A stretch of 64,000 nt of DNA from Effusibacillus dendaii. Its GTDB lineage: Bacteria > Bacillota > Bacilli > Tumebacillales > Effusibacillaceae. Position numbers and translations under genes: made by a program. Numbering within the stretch: the stretch's first letter is position 1; every line of letters begins with the position of its first letter. Location: positions 1,612,001 to 1,676,000 of the forward strand of contig NZ_AP023366.1 of assembly GCF_015097055.1 (NCBI RefSeq), given 5' to 3'. Shown here piece by piece: positions 1 through 7,551 of this stretch. The notes beneath the pieces were generated by a model that had not been told where the DNA came from, did no database searches, and saw only the letters and a program-made list of their open reading frames with translations.

Positions 1-99
1 GAAGAAGTCGTGAGTTTTCACACCGATCTTAGTACACGTACCGGAGAGCGGATTATAGTCTTTAGGATGTCAAGTGATTTATCACGCAAGTTTTCATAA
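1..99 (+). CDS. C-terminal end of a DUF2294/YbcI-like protein (partial)
   Basis: Frame 1 is open from the window edge to a TAA at 97-99, giving 32 residues. The segment with SFHTDLSTRTGERIIVF resembles the C-terminus of DUF2294 (YbcI-like) proteins, a family of unknown function. The 5' part lies outside the window, so family membership rests on a short stretch from memory. It sits upstream of a broken carbonic anhydrase; YbcI genes are sometimes found near inorganic-carbon genes, but that link is inference. It could also be an unrelated reading frame. Confidence 0.4.
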   Translation, partial: EEVVSFHTDLSTRTGERIIVFRMSSDLSRKFS

Positions 100-281
100 T
101 TATGGGACGTCTTTAAAACATGATTTTACTGTTTAAATAATTATTTGTAATCGGAATGGATCACAAATTGGTGTTACAACCATTCGTCATCATCCGTTGA
201 TGCCATCTGATGTTAGGGTCCTAAGAAACCATTAATGTTGAGCTAAAAACGCCATGAATTTATCTCCGAATTCCCCCAAAA

Positions 282-306
282 GATCAATGTTGTACATACA
301 TTGATC
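282..306. repeat. Perfect 8-bp inverted repeat (GATCAATG / CATTGATC)
   Basis: GATCAATG at 282-289 is matched by CATTGATC at 299-306 with a 9-bp spacer. It lies directly before a strong terminator hairpin and before the transposase remnant, so it may be an operator-like palindrome or part of an insertion-sequence end. The stretch 100-281 shows no gene or recognisable site. Confidence 0.5.
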
Positions 307-307
307 C

Positions 308-354
308 AGCCTGTAGACAAAGTTCCGCAAGGAACAAGGTCTACAGGCTTTTTT
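308..354 (+). terminator. Strong two-part intrinsic terminator
   Basis: AGCCTGTAGAC at 308-318 pairs perfectly with GTCTACAGGCT at 339-349. An inner stem GTTCC/GGAAC (322-326/331-335) carries a GCAA tetraloop, and a T run follows at 349-354. It insulates the transposase remnant from upstream transcription, either by chance or as the anti-readthrough hairpin that some insertion sequences carry near their left end. Confidence 0.8.
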
Positions 355-393
355 GTTGAATTGATCAGTAAGCCATTTCTTGGGGGGAGTAGT

Positions 394-472
394 ATGTTAA
401 GTAAAAATCGCGAAGAAGGACGTCATCAGGTATCCTTTTTCTCTTTAGACCAACTAGTTCCTAAAGAACGTC
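394..472 (+). pseudogene. IS1182-family transposase, N-terminal remnant
   Basis: An ATG at 394 follows a GGGGGGAG ribosome binding site. The first 25 residues (MLSKNREEGRHQVSFFSLDQ, then LVPKE) match the usual start of IS1182-family DDE transposases. Similarity stops near 468, where the sequence changes to an IS256-type transposase in another frame. The catalytic domain is absent, so the fragment is dead. No right end of an IS1182 element is visible in the window. Family assignment is from recognition of the N-terminal motif. Confidence 0.7.
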
Positions 473-733
473 TTGAGCCAGGTGCCAAAATCGTCTCAAG
501 CCATGGTATCGTCGATTGTACGAACCATATTCGCTCAACCTACACAAGAGACGACGAAAGAGCAGCTTGCTGTTGTGGTAGAGCAACTGAAGAATCGTTT
601 TCCCAAAGCGATGGAGATCCTGCAGCGTGCCGAGGAGGATGTACTGGCTTATATAGCGTTTCCGAAGGAGCACTGGCGCCAAATTTGCTCAACGAATCCA
701 TTGGAGCGTCTCAACCGTGAAATTCGACGCCGC
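473..733 (+). pseudogene. IS256-family transposase, C-terminal remnant
   Basis: Frame 473-733 encodes about 87 residues typical of the C-terminal third of IS256/Mutator transposases, including MVSSIVRTIFAQPTQ, RFPKAMEILQRAEEDVLAY and the hallmark STNPLERLNREIRRR. The N-terminal DNA-binding part, the DDE residues upstream of this block and the true C-terminal tail are missing. The frame runs straight into carbonic anhydrase sequence at 734 with no stop, so the open reading frame is a chance chimera of two unrelated genes. Confidence 0.85.
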
Positions 734-1220
734 ATGGTAATTTTGACCTGCATGGATACACGACTGGTCGAATTGTTGAAAAAGCAATGGGAATCTCGCA
801 GGGAGAAGCAAAAAACATCCGTGTGGCAGGCGCCCAGGTTCATCATCCGTCTGGTTCGGTTATGTACTCTATTTTGATCGCGGTTCATATGTTGGAAGCA
901 GATGAGGTTAGTGGTTGTCGCACATCATGATTGCGGCATGCAGAGCGTGGAAAAAGACCTGTTTGTAAAAAAATTATTAGACCGGGGCATTTCCGCCCAA
1001 ACGATCGAGATGATGGAATATGCAGGGGATCGATCTGAAGGAATGGCTGCACAAATTCGACAATGTGTACGACAGTGTTAAAAACACCGTTCATAACATC
1101 AGAAACCATCCATTTCTTGCAGAAGTAGGCATCCCTGTGCACGGACTTGTGATCGATCCGCAGACAGGAAAACTGGAACTGGTAGTCAATGGATACCAAG
1201 CGGCGGAGGCGGAAGCATAA
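734..1220 (+). pseudogene. Beta-class carbonic anhydrase, truncated and frameshifted
   Basis: Read across three frames, the region encodes a beta-carbonic anhydrase (CO2 hydration, zinc enzyme). VILTCMDTR supplies the first zinc Cys and the Asp-Arg pair, and VAHHDCGMQS supplies the zinc His and second Cys. The end reads HGLVIDPQTGKLELVVNGY. Single-base frame changes occur near 778-785 (A run after TTGTTG), 908-911 and 1023-1027 (GGGG). The first residues of the enzyme are replaced by IS256 sequence. It cannot be translated as one protein. The length otherwise fits the small YtiB/YvdA-like subfamily. Confidence 0.88.
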
Positions 1221-1287
1221 AACCATTGCCAAGCCAAACATGTCATGCTATAATGACCCCATCAGGTAAGTATCCAATATTAAGTTA

Positions 1288-1400
1288 TTCCAAGGGGAGT
1301 AGCTAACCGGATCAGGTCCGGTCGATATATCGTCATTACGGCAGTTTTTCTGCCCGGTATGTCGGACCCGTTACTATGGGTAAGCAAGACCTTCATGCAC
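1288..1400 (+). promoter_or_regulatory. yybP-ykoY (Mn2+) riboswitch
   Basis: The 5' strand carries AAGGGGAGTAGC (1292-1303), the conserved first loop of the yybP-ykoY aptamer. The 3' side has TACTATGGGTAAGCAAGACC, holding the conserved GCAAGACC of the partner loop. CGTCATTACG and a GC-rich hairpin lie between them, as in the known class. The 3' strand overlaps a terminator (1386-1422), so metal binding would pair AAGG with CCTT in P1 and prevent termination: an on-switch. The controlled gene is the membrane protease at 1457. Class assignment follows the published consensus; Mn2+ binding is inferred. Confidence 0.85.
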
Positions 1401-1422
1401 ATGCTGCGTGAAGGTCTTTTTT
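1386..1422 (+). terminator. Riboswitch expression-platform terminator
   Basis: AAGACCTTCA(T)GCA at 1386-1399 pairs with TGCGTGAAGGTCTT at 1405-1418, and a T run ends at 1422. The left arm is shared with the 3' strand of the Mn2+ aptamer, so the aptamer and the terminator exclude each other. Confidence 0.85.
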
Positions 1423-1456
1423 AATACTCACTCAAATCTTTAAAGGAGGATTTTAC

Positions 1457-2143
1457 ATGATGGGATTTCTGTACCTCTTAACCTTGCTTGCATTTGGACT
1501 TTCCATTTGGGCGCAATTTAAGGTCAAGGGAAACTTTAATCGATGGTCAGAAGTGCCCGCTTCGTCCGGTATGACGGGCGCGCAAGCAGCCCGCACGCTG
1601 CTTGACCGGCAAGGACTTTACGATGTGCCGGTAGAACCAATTGCCGGGCGGCTGACCGACCATTACGACCCGATTTCCCGTGTCGTTCGCTTGTCAGAGC
1701 CGGTTTATTACGGAACGTCAATCGCTGCTCTATCCGTTGCCTGCCACGAGGTGGGGCACTCCATCCAGCATAAGGTTCACTATCCGATGCTGGTGCTGAG
1801 ACATCGGATGTTTCCGGTCGTCAATTTTGCTTCCGGGGTAGCACCGTTTCTGCTGATGGGCGGTTTCCTGTTACATGCTCTGAACCTGATTGGATTAGGC
1901 ATTATTCTGTTCTCGGCCGCGGTTGCCTTCCAATTGGTTACCCTTCCGGTCGAGTTCAACGCAAGCTCCCGCGCCAAACGGCTGATGGTCGCGGAAGGAT
2001 TTATCGGCAACGCGGAAGAACGCGGCGTTAACAAAGTGCTTGGTGCAGCTGCGCTTACCTATGTAGCAGCCGCACTGGTGTCCGTATTTGAATTGATCCG
2101 ATACATTTGGATGTTCACCGCTTCTTCTCAGAGCGAAGAATAA
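1457..2143 (+). CDS. yugP: YugP-family membrane zinc metallopeptidase
   Basis: The 228-residue protein has an N-terminal membrane helix (about residues 3-20), a soluble stretch, the zinc motif HEVGHSIQ in CHEVGHSIQHK (about residues 98-108), two adjacent membrane helices and a C-terminal helix. Length and layout fit the putative neutral zinc metallopeptidase family (YugP). Its substrate is not established. AAAGGAGG at 1442-1449 sets the start at 1457; a second ATG follows at once. The gene lies directly behind a Mn2+ riboswitch, so its expression should rise with manganese, hinting at a role in coping with metal excess. That role is inference. Confidence 0.9.
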   Translation: MMGFLYLLTLLAFGLSIWAQFKVKGNFNRWSEVPASSGMTGAQAARTLLDRQGLYDVPVEPIAGRLTDHYDPISRVVRLSEPVYYGTSIAALSVACHEVGHSIQHKVHYPMLVLRHRMFPVVNFASGVAPFLLMGGFLLHALNLIGLGIILFSAAVAFQLVTLPVEFNASSRAKRLMVAEGFIGNAEERGVNKVLGAAALTYVAAALVSVFELIRYIWMFTASSQSEE

Positions 2144-2149
2144 AGTCTG

Positions 2150-2237
2150 CAAAAAGGCCATTCTTTTGGCGCTGTCCAGAAACCGGCATCCCGCTGTGTT
2201 CCTGGATATTTGCCGGCAAGAATGGCCTTTTTTACTT
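2150..2237. terminator. Long-stem bidirectional terminator
   Basis: AAAAAGGCCATTCTT near 2150 pairs with AAGAATGGCCTTTTTT near 2220-2237, and the long loop can fold internally (CCGGCA/TGCCGG). It separates the convergent protease and panD genes and has A/T tracts on both sides. Confidence 0.65.
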
Positions 2238-2261
2238 TTCCTCGTAAATTCATGCCGGGCC

Positions 2262-2639
2262 TTACCATTCGTTTACATCATGTTCCTCGATCCGGATCAC
2301 CGCATTGTTTTCATCAACAAATACCACTCTTGGCTTCAGAGAAGAAATCTCTTCTTCTTCATAAATTCCCAAACTCAGAATAATTACAATATCACCCGGC
2401 TGAAACAACAGGGCAGGCGGTCCATTCAAGCAAATTTTCCCGGAACCGGGCGGTGCAGGCAGCGCATATGTTTTCCAGCGGGTTGCATTACGAAGACTGG
2501 TGATCTGTACTTGCTCGTAAGGACGGATGTTGGCTTCCTCCATCAAAGTCCGATCTACTGTAATGCTTCCTACATAGTTGAGATCCGCTTCCGTCACGGT
2601 GGCTCGGTGAATTTTCCCCTTGCACATCACTCTTTTCAT
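2262..2639 (-). CDS. panD: Aspartate 1-decarboxylase proenzyme
   Basis: PanD makes beta-alanine from L-aspartate for pantothenate and CoA synthesis. The 125-residue protein starts MKRVMCKGKIHRATVTEADL and has the self-cleavage site Gly24-Ser25 (NYVGSITVD), which yields the pyruvoyl cofactor. GDIVIILSLG and the C-terminal acidic tail are also typical. An upstream in-frame ATG would add 25 residues not found in the family. The GAGAGG ribosome site and family alignment favour the start at 2639. panB and panC are not adjacent. The gene is divergent from the threonine synthase gene. Confidence 0.93.
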   Translation of the reverse strand: MKRVMCKGKIHRATVTEADLNYVGSITVDRTLMEEANIRPYEQVQITSLRNATRWKTYALPAPPGSGKICLNGPPALLFQPGDIVIILSLGIYEEEEISSLKPRVVFVDENNAVIRIEEHDVNEW

Positions 2640-2822
2640 GTCCACTTCTTCCTCTCCGTTGACGATTTCTCTCCATCCTATTCCAGCCAAAGTAATTTGC
2701 CCATTGGCATCCACCCATTTTTTCCGAATTGAGGGAACAGGCGGGCAGTACGCCGTGCCATATTTTAATGGTTTGATATACCTTATAAAGAATTTTCGAA
2801 GATAGATTTTGGGGGGAGAGCG

Positions 2823-4064
2823 GTGACGAAATGCTGGTTAACATGCGCACGTTGCGGGAAGCAAAAACCGCTTGCTTCACTCACCGGAACTTGTGAATGC
2901 AGTGGAGTTTTATTAGTTGAATACGATCTTGAACTGGCATCGAAAACCTTTACGAAGGAGGGGATTCTCCAACGACCTTCCACCATGTGGAGATATAGCG
3001 ATATGCTGCCTGTGCAGCAGACCAGATCGATCGTATCGTTGGGGGAAGGATGGACTCCTTTGATTCGAATCAATCAAGAACAGCAGATCCTCCCTGTGAA
3101 GGAATTGTGGGTAAAACGTGAGGAGCAGAACCCAACGGCCAGTTTTAAAGCACGCGGATTTTCTACCGCGATTTCACTTCTGAACGAACATGGAGTAAAA
3201 AAAGTGGCAGTTCCCTCGAACGGAAATGCTGCCTCTGCGTTGGCTGCCTATGCGGCTCACGCCGGTATGCAATCGTATGTGTTTGTACCGCAAGATTGTC
3301 CGGAAATGATTATCGACGAATGCCTTTATTATGGAGCCCACACGTACAAGGTAGACGGATACATTCATGATGCAGCCCGTATTATCCAGGATGGCAGTGT
3401 GGAACAAGGCTGGTTCAATGTAGGAACATTGCGGGAACCCGGCCGCGTGGAAGGCAAGAAAACGATGGGATTCGAATTGGCCGAACAGATGAACTGGATT
3501 TTGCCGGATGTGATTGTCTACCCAACAGGCGGAGGCTCTGGCATTATCGGCTTGTGGAAGGCGTTTCACGAATTGAAATCGCTGGGGATGCTTTCGGGCG
3601 ATTTGCCCCGTTTCGTTAGTGTCCAAGAGGCGGGATGCCAACCGATTGTCGATGCCATACGGTCCCAAACGAATTATAAACCGTTTCCGCCGGAAAAGGT
3701 GACGGCCAGTCCGACCGGTATGCGTGTGCCAGAACCTCCCGCCGGCTCGCTTATCGTATCGATTTTACGCGAGACAGATGGAACGGCCGTAGCGGTCGAC
3801 CGGGATGAAATTCGTGCTGCCCAGATAGCCATGGGAGCGCAGGGAATTTCCGCCTCACCGGAGGGATCTGCCACGTTGGCAGGCACTATCCGGTTAATTG
3901 AATCCGGTTGGATCGGACGAAACGAACGAGTAGTGCTATTTAATACTTCACATGCAATCAAGTATTGGCCTTATACATCCTCTTCCTCTGTACCGATCGT
4001 GAAAAATTACGAGGAATGGGTTCGCCTGACGAGTCCCCAACTAAAGGAAGGTGCCATGAAATGA
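2823..4064 (+). CDS. thrC: Threonine synthase (PLP-dependent, fold type II)
   Basis: The 413-residue protein converts O-phosphohomoserine to threonine. CARCGK and CEC near the N-terminus form the small cysteine motif common in this clade. The PLP lysine lies in NPTASFKARG (about residues 103-112), the phosphate loop is PTGGGSGIIG, and SPEGSATLAG follows near residue 345. GTG at 2823 is preceded by GGGGGGAGAG. The closest alternative is a related PLP enzyme such as cysteate or diaminopropionate synthase, but length and motifs fit threonine synthase. hom and thrB are not nearby. Its stop overlaps the next start (ATGA). Confidence 0.85.
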   Translation: MTKCWLTCARCGKQKPLASLTGTCECSGVLLVEYDLELASKTFTKEGILQRPSTMWRYSDMLPVQQTRSIVSLGEGWTPLIRINQEQQILPVKELWVKREEQNPTASFKARGFSTAISLLNEHGVKKVAVPSNGNAASALAAYAAHAGMQSYVFVPQDCPEMIIDECLYYGAHTYKVDGYIHDAARIIQDGSVEQGWFNVGTLREPGRVEGKKTMGFELAEQMNWILPDVIVYPTGGGSGIIGLWKAFHELKSLGMLSGDLPRFVSVQEAGCQPIVDAIRSQTNYKPFPPEKVTASPTGMRVPEPPAGSLIVSILRETDGTAVAVDRDEIRAAQIAMGAQGISASPEGSATLAGTIRLIESGWIGRNERVVLFNTSHAIKYWPYTSSSSVPIVKNYEEWVRLTSPQLKEGAMK

Positions 4065-4831
4065 CACAAACCCGCAAACCGGAAATGGGAAAATGGGGAC
4101 TCTACAAGTTTTTCAAGGCGGATACCGCTGTCAGCCGATACTTGCCACCAACAGCCGTTTTAAACTGCTCCACTCTGCAATCGTTTCTCTCGAATCATTC
4201 TGCTGTGTACATCAAACCGGCCAACGGATCGACCGGACGTGGCGTCATCAAGGTTTGGAAACACAACGGCCGTTACGCCTATGTAAAAGAAAAGGGAACA
4301 CAATTGCAGTTTTCCGATCTCGACTCCCTATACCGTAAGCTGAGAGCGGAACAGGCTGTCACCAAAGCCATTTACATTATTCAACGAGCCATCCCACTGG
4401 CGCAGATTAAGGGCCGTCCATTTGATGTCCGGCTAATGATGATGCGAAATGAGTCCGGTCATTGGGAATATGTCGGAATGGCGGCAAAAGTGGCCGGACC
4501 TAAAAGTATCATAACCAATGTGGTGCGTAGTAAAGGGTATATTCTATCGGTCGACGATGCTCTGAAACAGTCTCTCGGACTCAGTTCAACGGAAATTGAT
4601 AACATCAAACGACAAATGATCCATCTCGGTTACAAAACGTGCCACAGGTTTGATTCGTATAAACGGTACTGGCAGATCGGACTCGATCTGGCTGTTGACC
4701 AGAACAGAAAGGTTTGGATCATTGAGCAGAATACGGGTCCTGCTCACTTCCTGTTCGCCAAACTTAAAAATCCGACCGCCTTCCGGCGTATCAAACAATT
4801 AGCCGCATTCCGCCGTCGGAAAACACATTAA
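4061..4831 (+). CDS. YheC/YheD-family endospore coat-associated ATP-grasp protein
   Basis: The 256-residue protein matches the YheC/YheD family, ATP-grasp-like proteins associated with the spore coat. Visible features are YIKPANGSTGRGV (nucleotide loop), YIIQRAIPL, GRPFDVRLMMMR and IEQNTGPA (metal-binding end). The start ATG overlaps the threonine synthase stop as ATGA, with AAAGGAAG just upstream, so translation is probably coupled. An upstream in-frame ATG inside thrC is less likely. The enzymatic product is unknown for the family. Pairing with thrC is unusual and its meaning unclear. Confidence 0.83.
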   Translation: MTQTRKPEMGKWGLYKFFKADTAVSRYLPPTAVLNCSTLQSFLSNHSAVYIKPANGSTGRGVIKVWKHNGRYAYVKEKGTQLQFSDLDSLYRKLRAEQAVTKAIYIIQRAIPLAQIKGRPFDVRLMMMRNESGHWEYVGMAAKVAGPKSIITNVVRSKGYILSVDDALKQSLGLSSTEIDNIKRQMIHLGYKTCHRFDSYKRYWQIGLDLAVDQNRKVWIIEQNTGPAHFLFAKLKNPTAFRRIKQLAAFRRRKTH

Positions 4832-4852
4832 CGAAAAATCTCTGTACAGCAC

Positions 4853-4882
4853 AAACCCGGTCTGTCCTCCTGACCGGGTTTT
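4853..4882. terminator. Bidirectional intrinsic terminator
   Basis: AAACCCGGTC at 4853-4862 pairs with GACCGGGTTT at 4872-4881, with an adjoining T run. It separates the convergent YheC/D and cheW genes. Confidence 0.8.
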
Positions 4883-4896
4883 ACTCAAACGATACC

Positions 4897-5358
4897 TTAT
4901 GCCGTTTCCATGTTGTCAAAAATCGATACATCCAATTGTTTGATCAGATTCGGCACATTGAGTACCAGTATTAAACGGCCGTCCAAATTGACCACTTGAT
5001 TCACTTCCCGCGCACCTTGCTGCATTTCAACTGCCTGCAGGGTTTCTTTTGCGATGTCCAGTACATCGGTTGCCGCGTCGACGATCAGCCCCAACTTCTG
5101 CCCGTTTGACTCCGTCACCACGATCCGCTTATGATCCTGGTCCACATCGCCCGCCTTGCCAAATCCCAACCAAACTCGTAAATTCATCACAGGAACAACC
5201 GAGCCGCGCAATTCCATAATACCTGCCATGTATTCTTCCGTATGCGGCATGGAGCGGATATTTTGCAGCCGTTCGATCGACAGCACATGGCTGACATCCA
5301 GCGCATATTCCTCCTGCCCAATTTTGCAGATAATCGCTTTTGTCGTTTCAATCGCCAT
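4897..5358 (-). CDS. cheW: Chemotaxis coupling protein CheW
   Basis: The 153-residue single CheW domain links chemoreceptors to the CheA kinase at the inner face of the membrane. Typical segments are EYALDVSHVLSIER, MAGIMELRGSVVPVMNLR, and GLIVDAATDVLDI. The start at 5358 (MAIETTK) has GGGAGG six to seven bases upstream; an ATG five codons earlier overlaps that site. It directly follows a chemoreceptor remnant on the same strand, so the two probably formed an operon. No cheA, cheY or flagellar genes are visible here. Confidence 0.92.
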   Translation of the reverse strand: MAIETTKAIICKIGQEEYALDVSHVLSIERLQNIRSMPHTEEYMAGIMELRGSVVPVMNLRVWLGFGKAGDVDQDHKRIVVTESNGQKLGLIVDAATDVLDIAKETLQAVEMQQGAREVNQVVNLDGRLILVLNVPNLIKQLDVSIFDNMETA

Positions 5359-5382
5359 TTGAAAACCTCCCATTCTTTTCCG

Positions 5383-5890
5383 TTATACTTTAAATTTCGT
5401 CAACAAGGCCTGCATCTCCTCTGCCAGGTTGGAGAGCGATTGAGCAGAAGACGCCACTTCTTCTAACGTAGCCAGCGATTCCTGACTGGCTGCTGATGTC
5501 TACTGGCTGGCAGTTGCTCCTTCTTCTGCCGCTTTGCTAACCATTTCGATAGCACCTACGATTTGTTGGCTGCCAGCCGACATCTGCTGAACGGCAGCGG
5601 ACACTTCCTGTACCTCACTTGTCACATGCGAAACCGCATCTTCAATCACGCGAAATGCTTCGTTCACCTTTTGTGTCTTCGTTACCCCGTCCGCCACTGC
5701 ATTTTCTGTTTCTTTTCGGATTTCTCCGATCAATCCGGCAATCTGTTGTGCCGAACCGGCTGATTGTTCAGCTAATTTACGCACTTCATCCGCTACTACC
5801 GCAAATCCGCGTCCCATTTCGCCCGCTCTGGCCGCTTCAATCGCTGCATTGAGAGCCAGATGTTGGTTTGGCTCGCAATCTCTCTCTGTT
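5383..5890 (-). pseudogene. Methyl-accepting chemotaxis protein, signalling-domain remnant
   Basis: The reading contains the chemoreceptor signalling tip [19 protein letters not shown] and [20 protein letters not shown], followed by the C-terminal coiled coil and [17 protein letters not shown] at 5500-5502 interrupts the frame after EGATASQ. The remainder (LATLEEVASSAQSL and a normal end) continues in frame to a TAA at 5383-5385. Near 5860 one base is missing between QTN and LALNAA. Homology stops near 5885, so the sensor and membrane parts are gone. It is a pseudogene, once probably cotranscribed with cheW. Confidence 0.88.
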
Positions 5891-5928
5891 GTAACAGTTC
5901 AATGACAAACGTGTAACAAATTTGTAAC
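5890..5928 (-). promoter_or_regulatory. Four direct repeats at exact 11-bp spacing (Pho-box-like)
   Basis: On the minus strand GTTACA-type hexamers start every 11 bp. The + strand copies are TGTAAC at 5890, AATGAC at 5901, TGTAAC at 5912 and TGTAAC at 5923. Bacillus PhoP boxes are TT(A/C/T)ACA hexamers repeated every 11 bp; three of these units match five of six positions and the fourth is weaker. The array sits at the broken 5' edge of the chemoreceptor remnant, so any target gene may be lost. Confidence 0.4.
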
Positions 5929-5947
5929 AGTTTCATCAATATGTAAC

Positions 5948-6265
5948 CTACTTCTCCATCCGGATCACTTTTTCCAGAGGGATCTGGCGAATTCCGTCAG
6001 CCGTCTGCAGCTTCAAATGGCCATTTTTCACAACAGGAATTCCCTCCCAAATCACATCTTCATGCGGTTCGAACAATGTAATTCGGATAGGCTGTTTCTG
6101 ATGCAAAGCTTCATCCAGGATGTAGGCCATTTCATTCCATGCATCCTGCGAAATGATCGGCAACCTGCGTCGTGTTGATTCCCTTCTTGAACGTTCCATC
6201 AATTCGCGATCTTCCGGCAACATTAACCGCATCGCTTCAAAAATATTGCCGTCCACAATTCGCAT
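5948..6265 (-). CDS. YolD-like family protein
   Basis: The 105-residue protein resembles the YolD-like family, small soluble proteins that in Bacillus are regularly encoded beside Y-family polymerases (UvrX/YqjW with YolD/YqjX). Recognisable parts are LPEDRELMERS and the beta-rich C-terminal half QPIRITLFEPHEDVIWEGIP. Its biochemical role is unproven; a UmuD-like accessory role has been proposed for the family. It lies 14 bp behind the polymerase gene on the same strand and should share the LexA-controlled promoter near 7803-7868. Confidence 0.78.
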   Translation of the reverse strand: MRIVDGNIFEAMRLMLPEDRELMERSRRESTRRRLPIISQDAWNEMAYILDEALHQKQPIRITLFEPHEDVIWEGIPVVKNGHLKLQTADGIRQIPLEKVIRMEK

Positions 6266-6279
6266 GCTGTTCCCTCCAC

Positions 6280-7551
6280 TTACATATAATGCCCGCCAAT
6301 CTTTTTGCTCCGCTCTTTGAATTGACCGGCTTTCCCAAGACTGACCGCTCGCATAATGCTAATCTCTCCGTATTTTGTCCGGATGTCATCCACCGCTCGC
6401 GATAGCCGGTTTTGCTTGACAGCATCGTTAAACAACGATAGCTGCAAGGCATTTGTATTCTGCAGCAGATCAAGCGAAACACTGACCGCTCTCACGCCAT
6501 CCCCCATCCACCAACGATCCAGCAGTTGCAGCAAAACCGGGTACCATTCATTTGCTTCATCCGAATAAAAATCAACTGTTTTTGCTTTATAAAATCCGCC
6601 TTGCAGCCCCTCATAAGTCAATCCAAGCCCCACACGCCTGCCTTTCTGGCCTTCCGATCGTGCCCGGCGGCAGACTTCATCGAGCAATTCCAAAATCACA
6701 ACGGCAATCTCTTCACGCTTATAAAAATCTCGCGGCAAGGTCGTCCGGTGCGAAATCCCTTTATGCGGTTTCTCGCAAGAATGGGGATTTATTTGCGAAT
6801 CATCCTCCCCCCGACTCCAGCGATGAATAATCGTCCCCCACACGCCAAATCTGTCGACCAGTTTGCTTTCCGGTATCTCCGCCACATCGCCGATCGTTCG
6901 GGCTGCAAACTCCTCGTGTAAAATCTTCGCACGGCGCTTCAATCCCCACATATCAAATACGGATAAACGGTGCAGTTGTGTCGGCACATCCTGTTCCGTC
7001 CACCAGACGATGCGGTCCGGGTGCTTCTTGGCTTGTTTATTCGCCATTTTGGCCATCCATTTATTGGGCCCTAAACCGATTCGGCAGCGGATTCGGAACA
7101 GGTCCCAAACGGTTTGTTTCAGTTCCCGAACGGCTGCAATCGGATCGGAAAACAAATGAGACGGATAAGGGAACGCAAAAAAAGACTCGTCTACACTAAA
7201 CGGTTCATGCAGCGGAAACAGATGCTCGATCATTCTCCGAATGCGCACGCTTGTCTCCAGATAAAATTCCATGCGCGGTTTAACGACAATCGCTTCCGGA
7301 CAACGTTGCAATGCTTCCCCCAATCGCATCGCGTTGTCAACACCTGACCGCTTGGCTGCAGGCGTAGCCGCTAAAATAATTCCCGATCTGCGAGCCGGAT
7401 CACCTGATACCAAAAGCGGCGGATCTGTAAAGTCATCATCCTCACGACGCTTCCACGCGAATTCAGGCCGCGACGCCGCTTCACACGATGCATAGAAACT
7501 TTGCATATCAACCAGTCCGTATACCCATTTCATTCCTTTTCGCCTGTCCAT
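6280..7551 (-). CDS. Y-family DNA polymerase (UvrX/YqjW type)
   Basis: This is an error-prone translesion polymerase of 423 residues. VYGLVDMQSFYASCEAA holds the first catalytic Asp and the steric-gate region, and FSVDESFF supplies the second acidic pair. GLGPNKWMAKMANKQAK and the helix-hairpin-helix-like segment VFDMWGLKRR follow; the rest is the little-finger domain. ATG at 7551 has AGGGGA upstream. Another ATG at 7533 overlaps the preceding stop as ATGA and is a real alternative start. The upstream small gene and downstream yolD-like gene form an SOS operon with it. Confidence 0.9.
   Translation of the reverse strand: MDRRKGMKWVYGLVDMQSFYASCEAASRPEFAWKRREDDDFTDPPLLVSGDPARRSGIILAATPAAKRSGVDNAMRLGEALQRCPEAIVVKPRMEFYLETSVRIRRMIEHLFPLHEPFSVDESFFAFPYPSHLFSDPIAAVRELKQTVWDLFRIRCRIGLGPNKWMAKMANKQAKKHPDRIVWWTEQDVPTQLHRLSVFDMWGLKRRAKILHEEFAARTIGDVAEIPESKLVDRFGVWGTIIHRWSRGEDDSQINPHSCEKPHKGISHRTTLPRDFYKREEIAVVILELLDEVCRRARSEGQKGRRVGLGLTYEGLQGGFYKAKTVDFYSDEANEWYPVLLQLLDRWWMGDGVRAVSVSLDLLQNTNALQLSLFNDAVKQNRLSRAVDDIRTKYGEISIMRAVSLGKAGQFKERSKKIGGHYM

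Noticed and set aside
473-877. 134-codon plus-strand frame as an intact gene
   Set aside because: Chimera of IS256 transposase and out-of-frame carbonic anhydrase sequence.
2166-2732. 188-codon plus-strand frame
   Set aside because: Antisense to panD, which has unambiguous family motifs and the Gly-Ser cleavage site.
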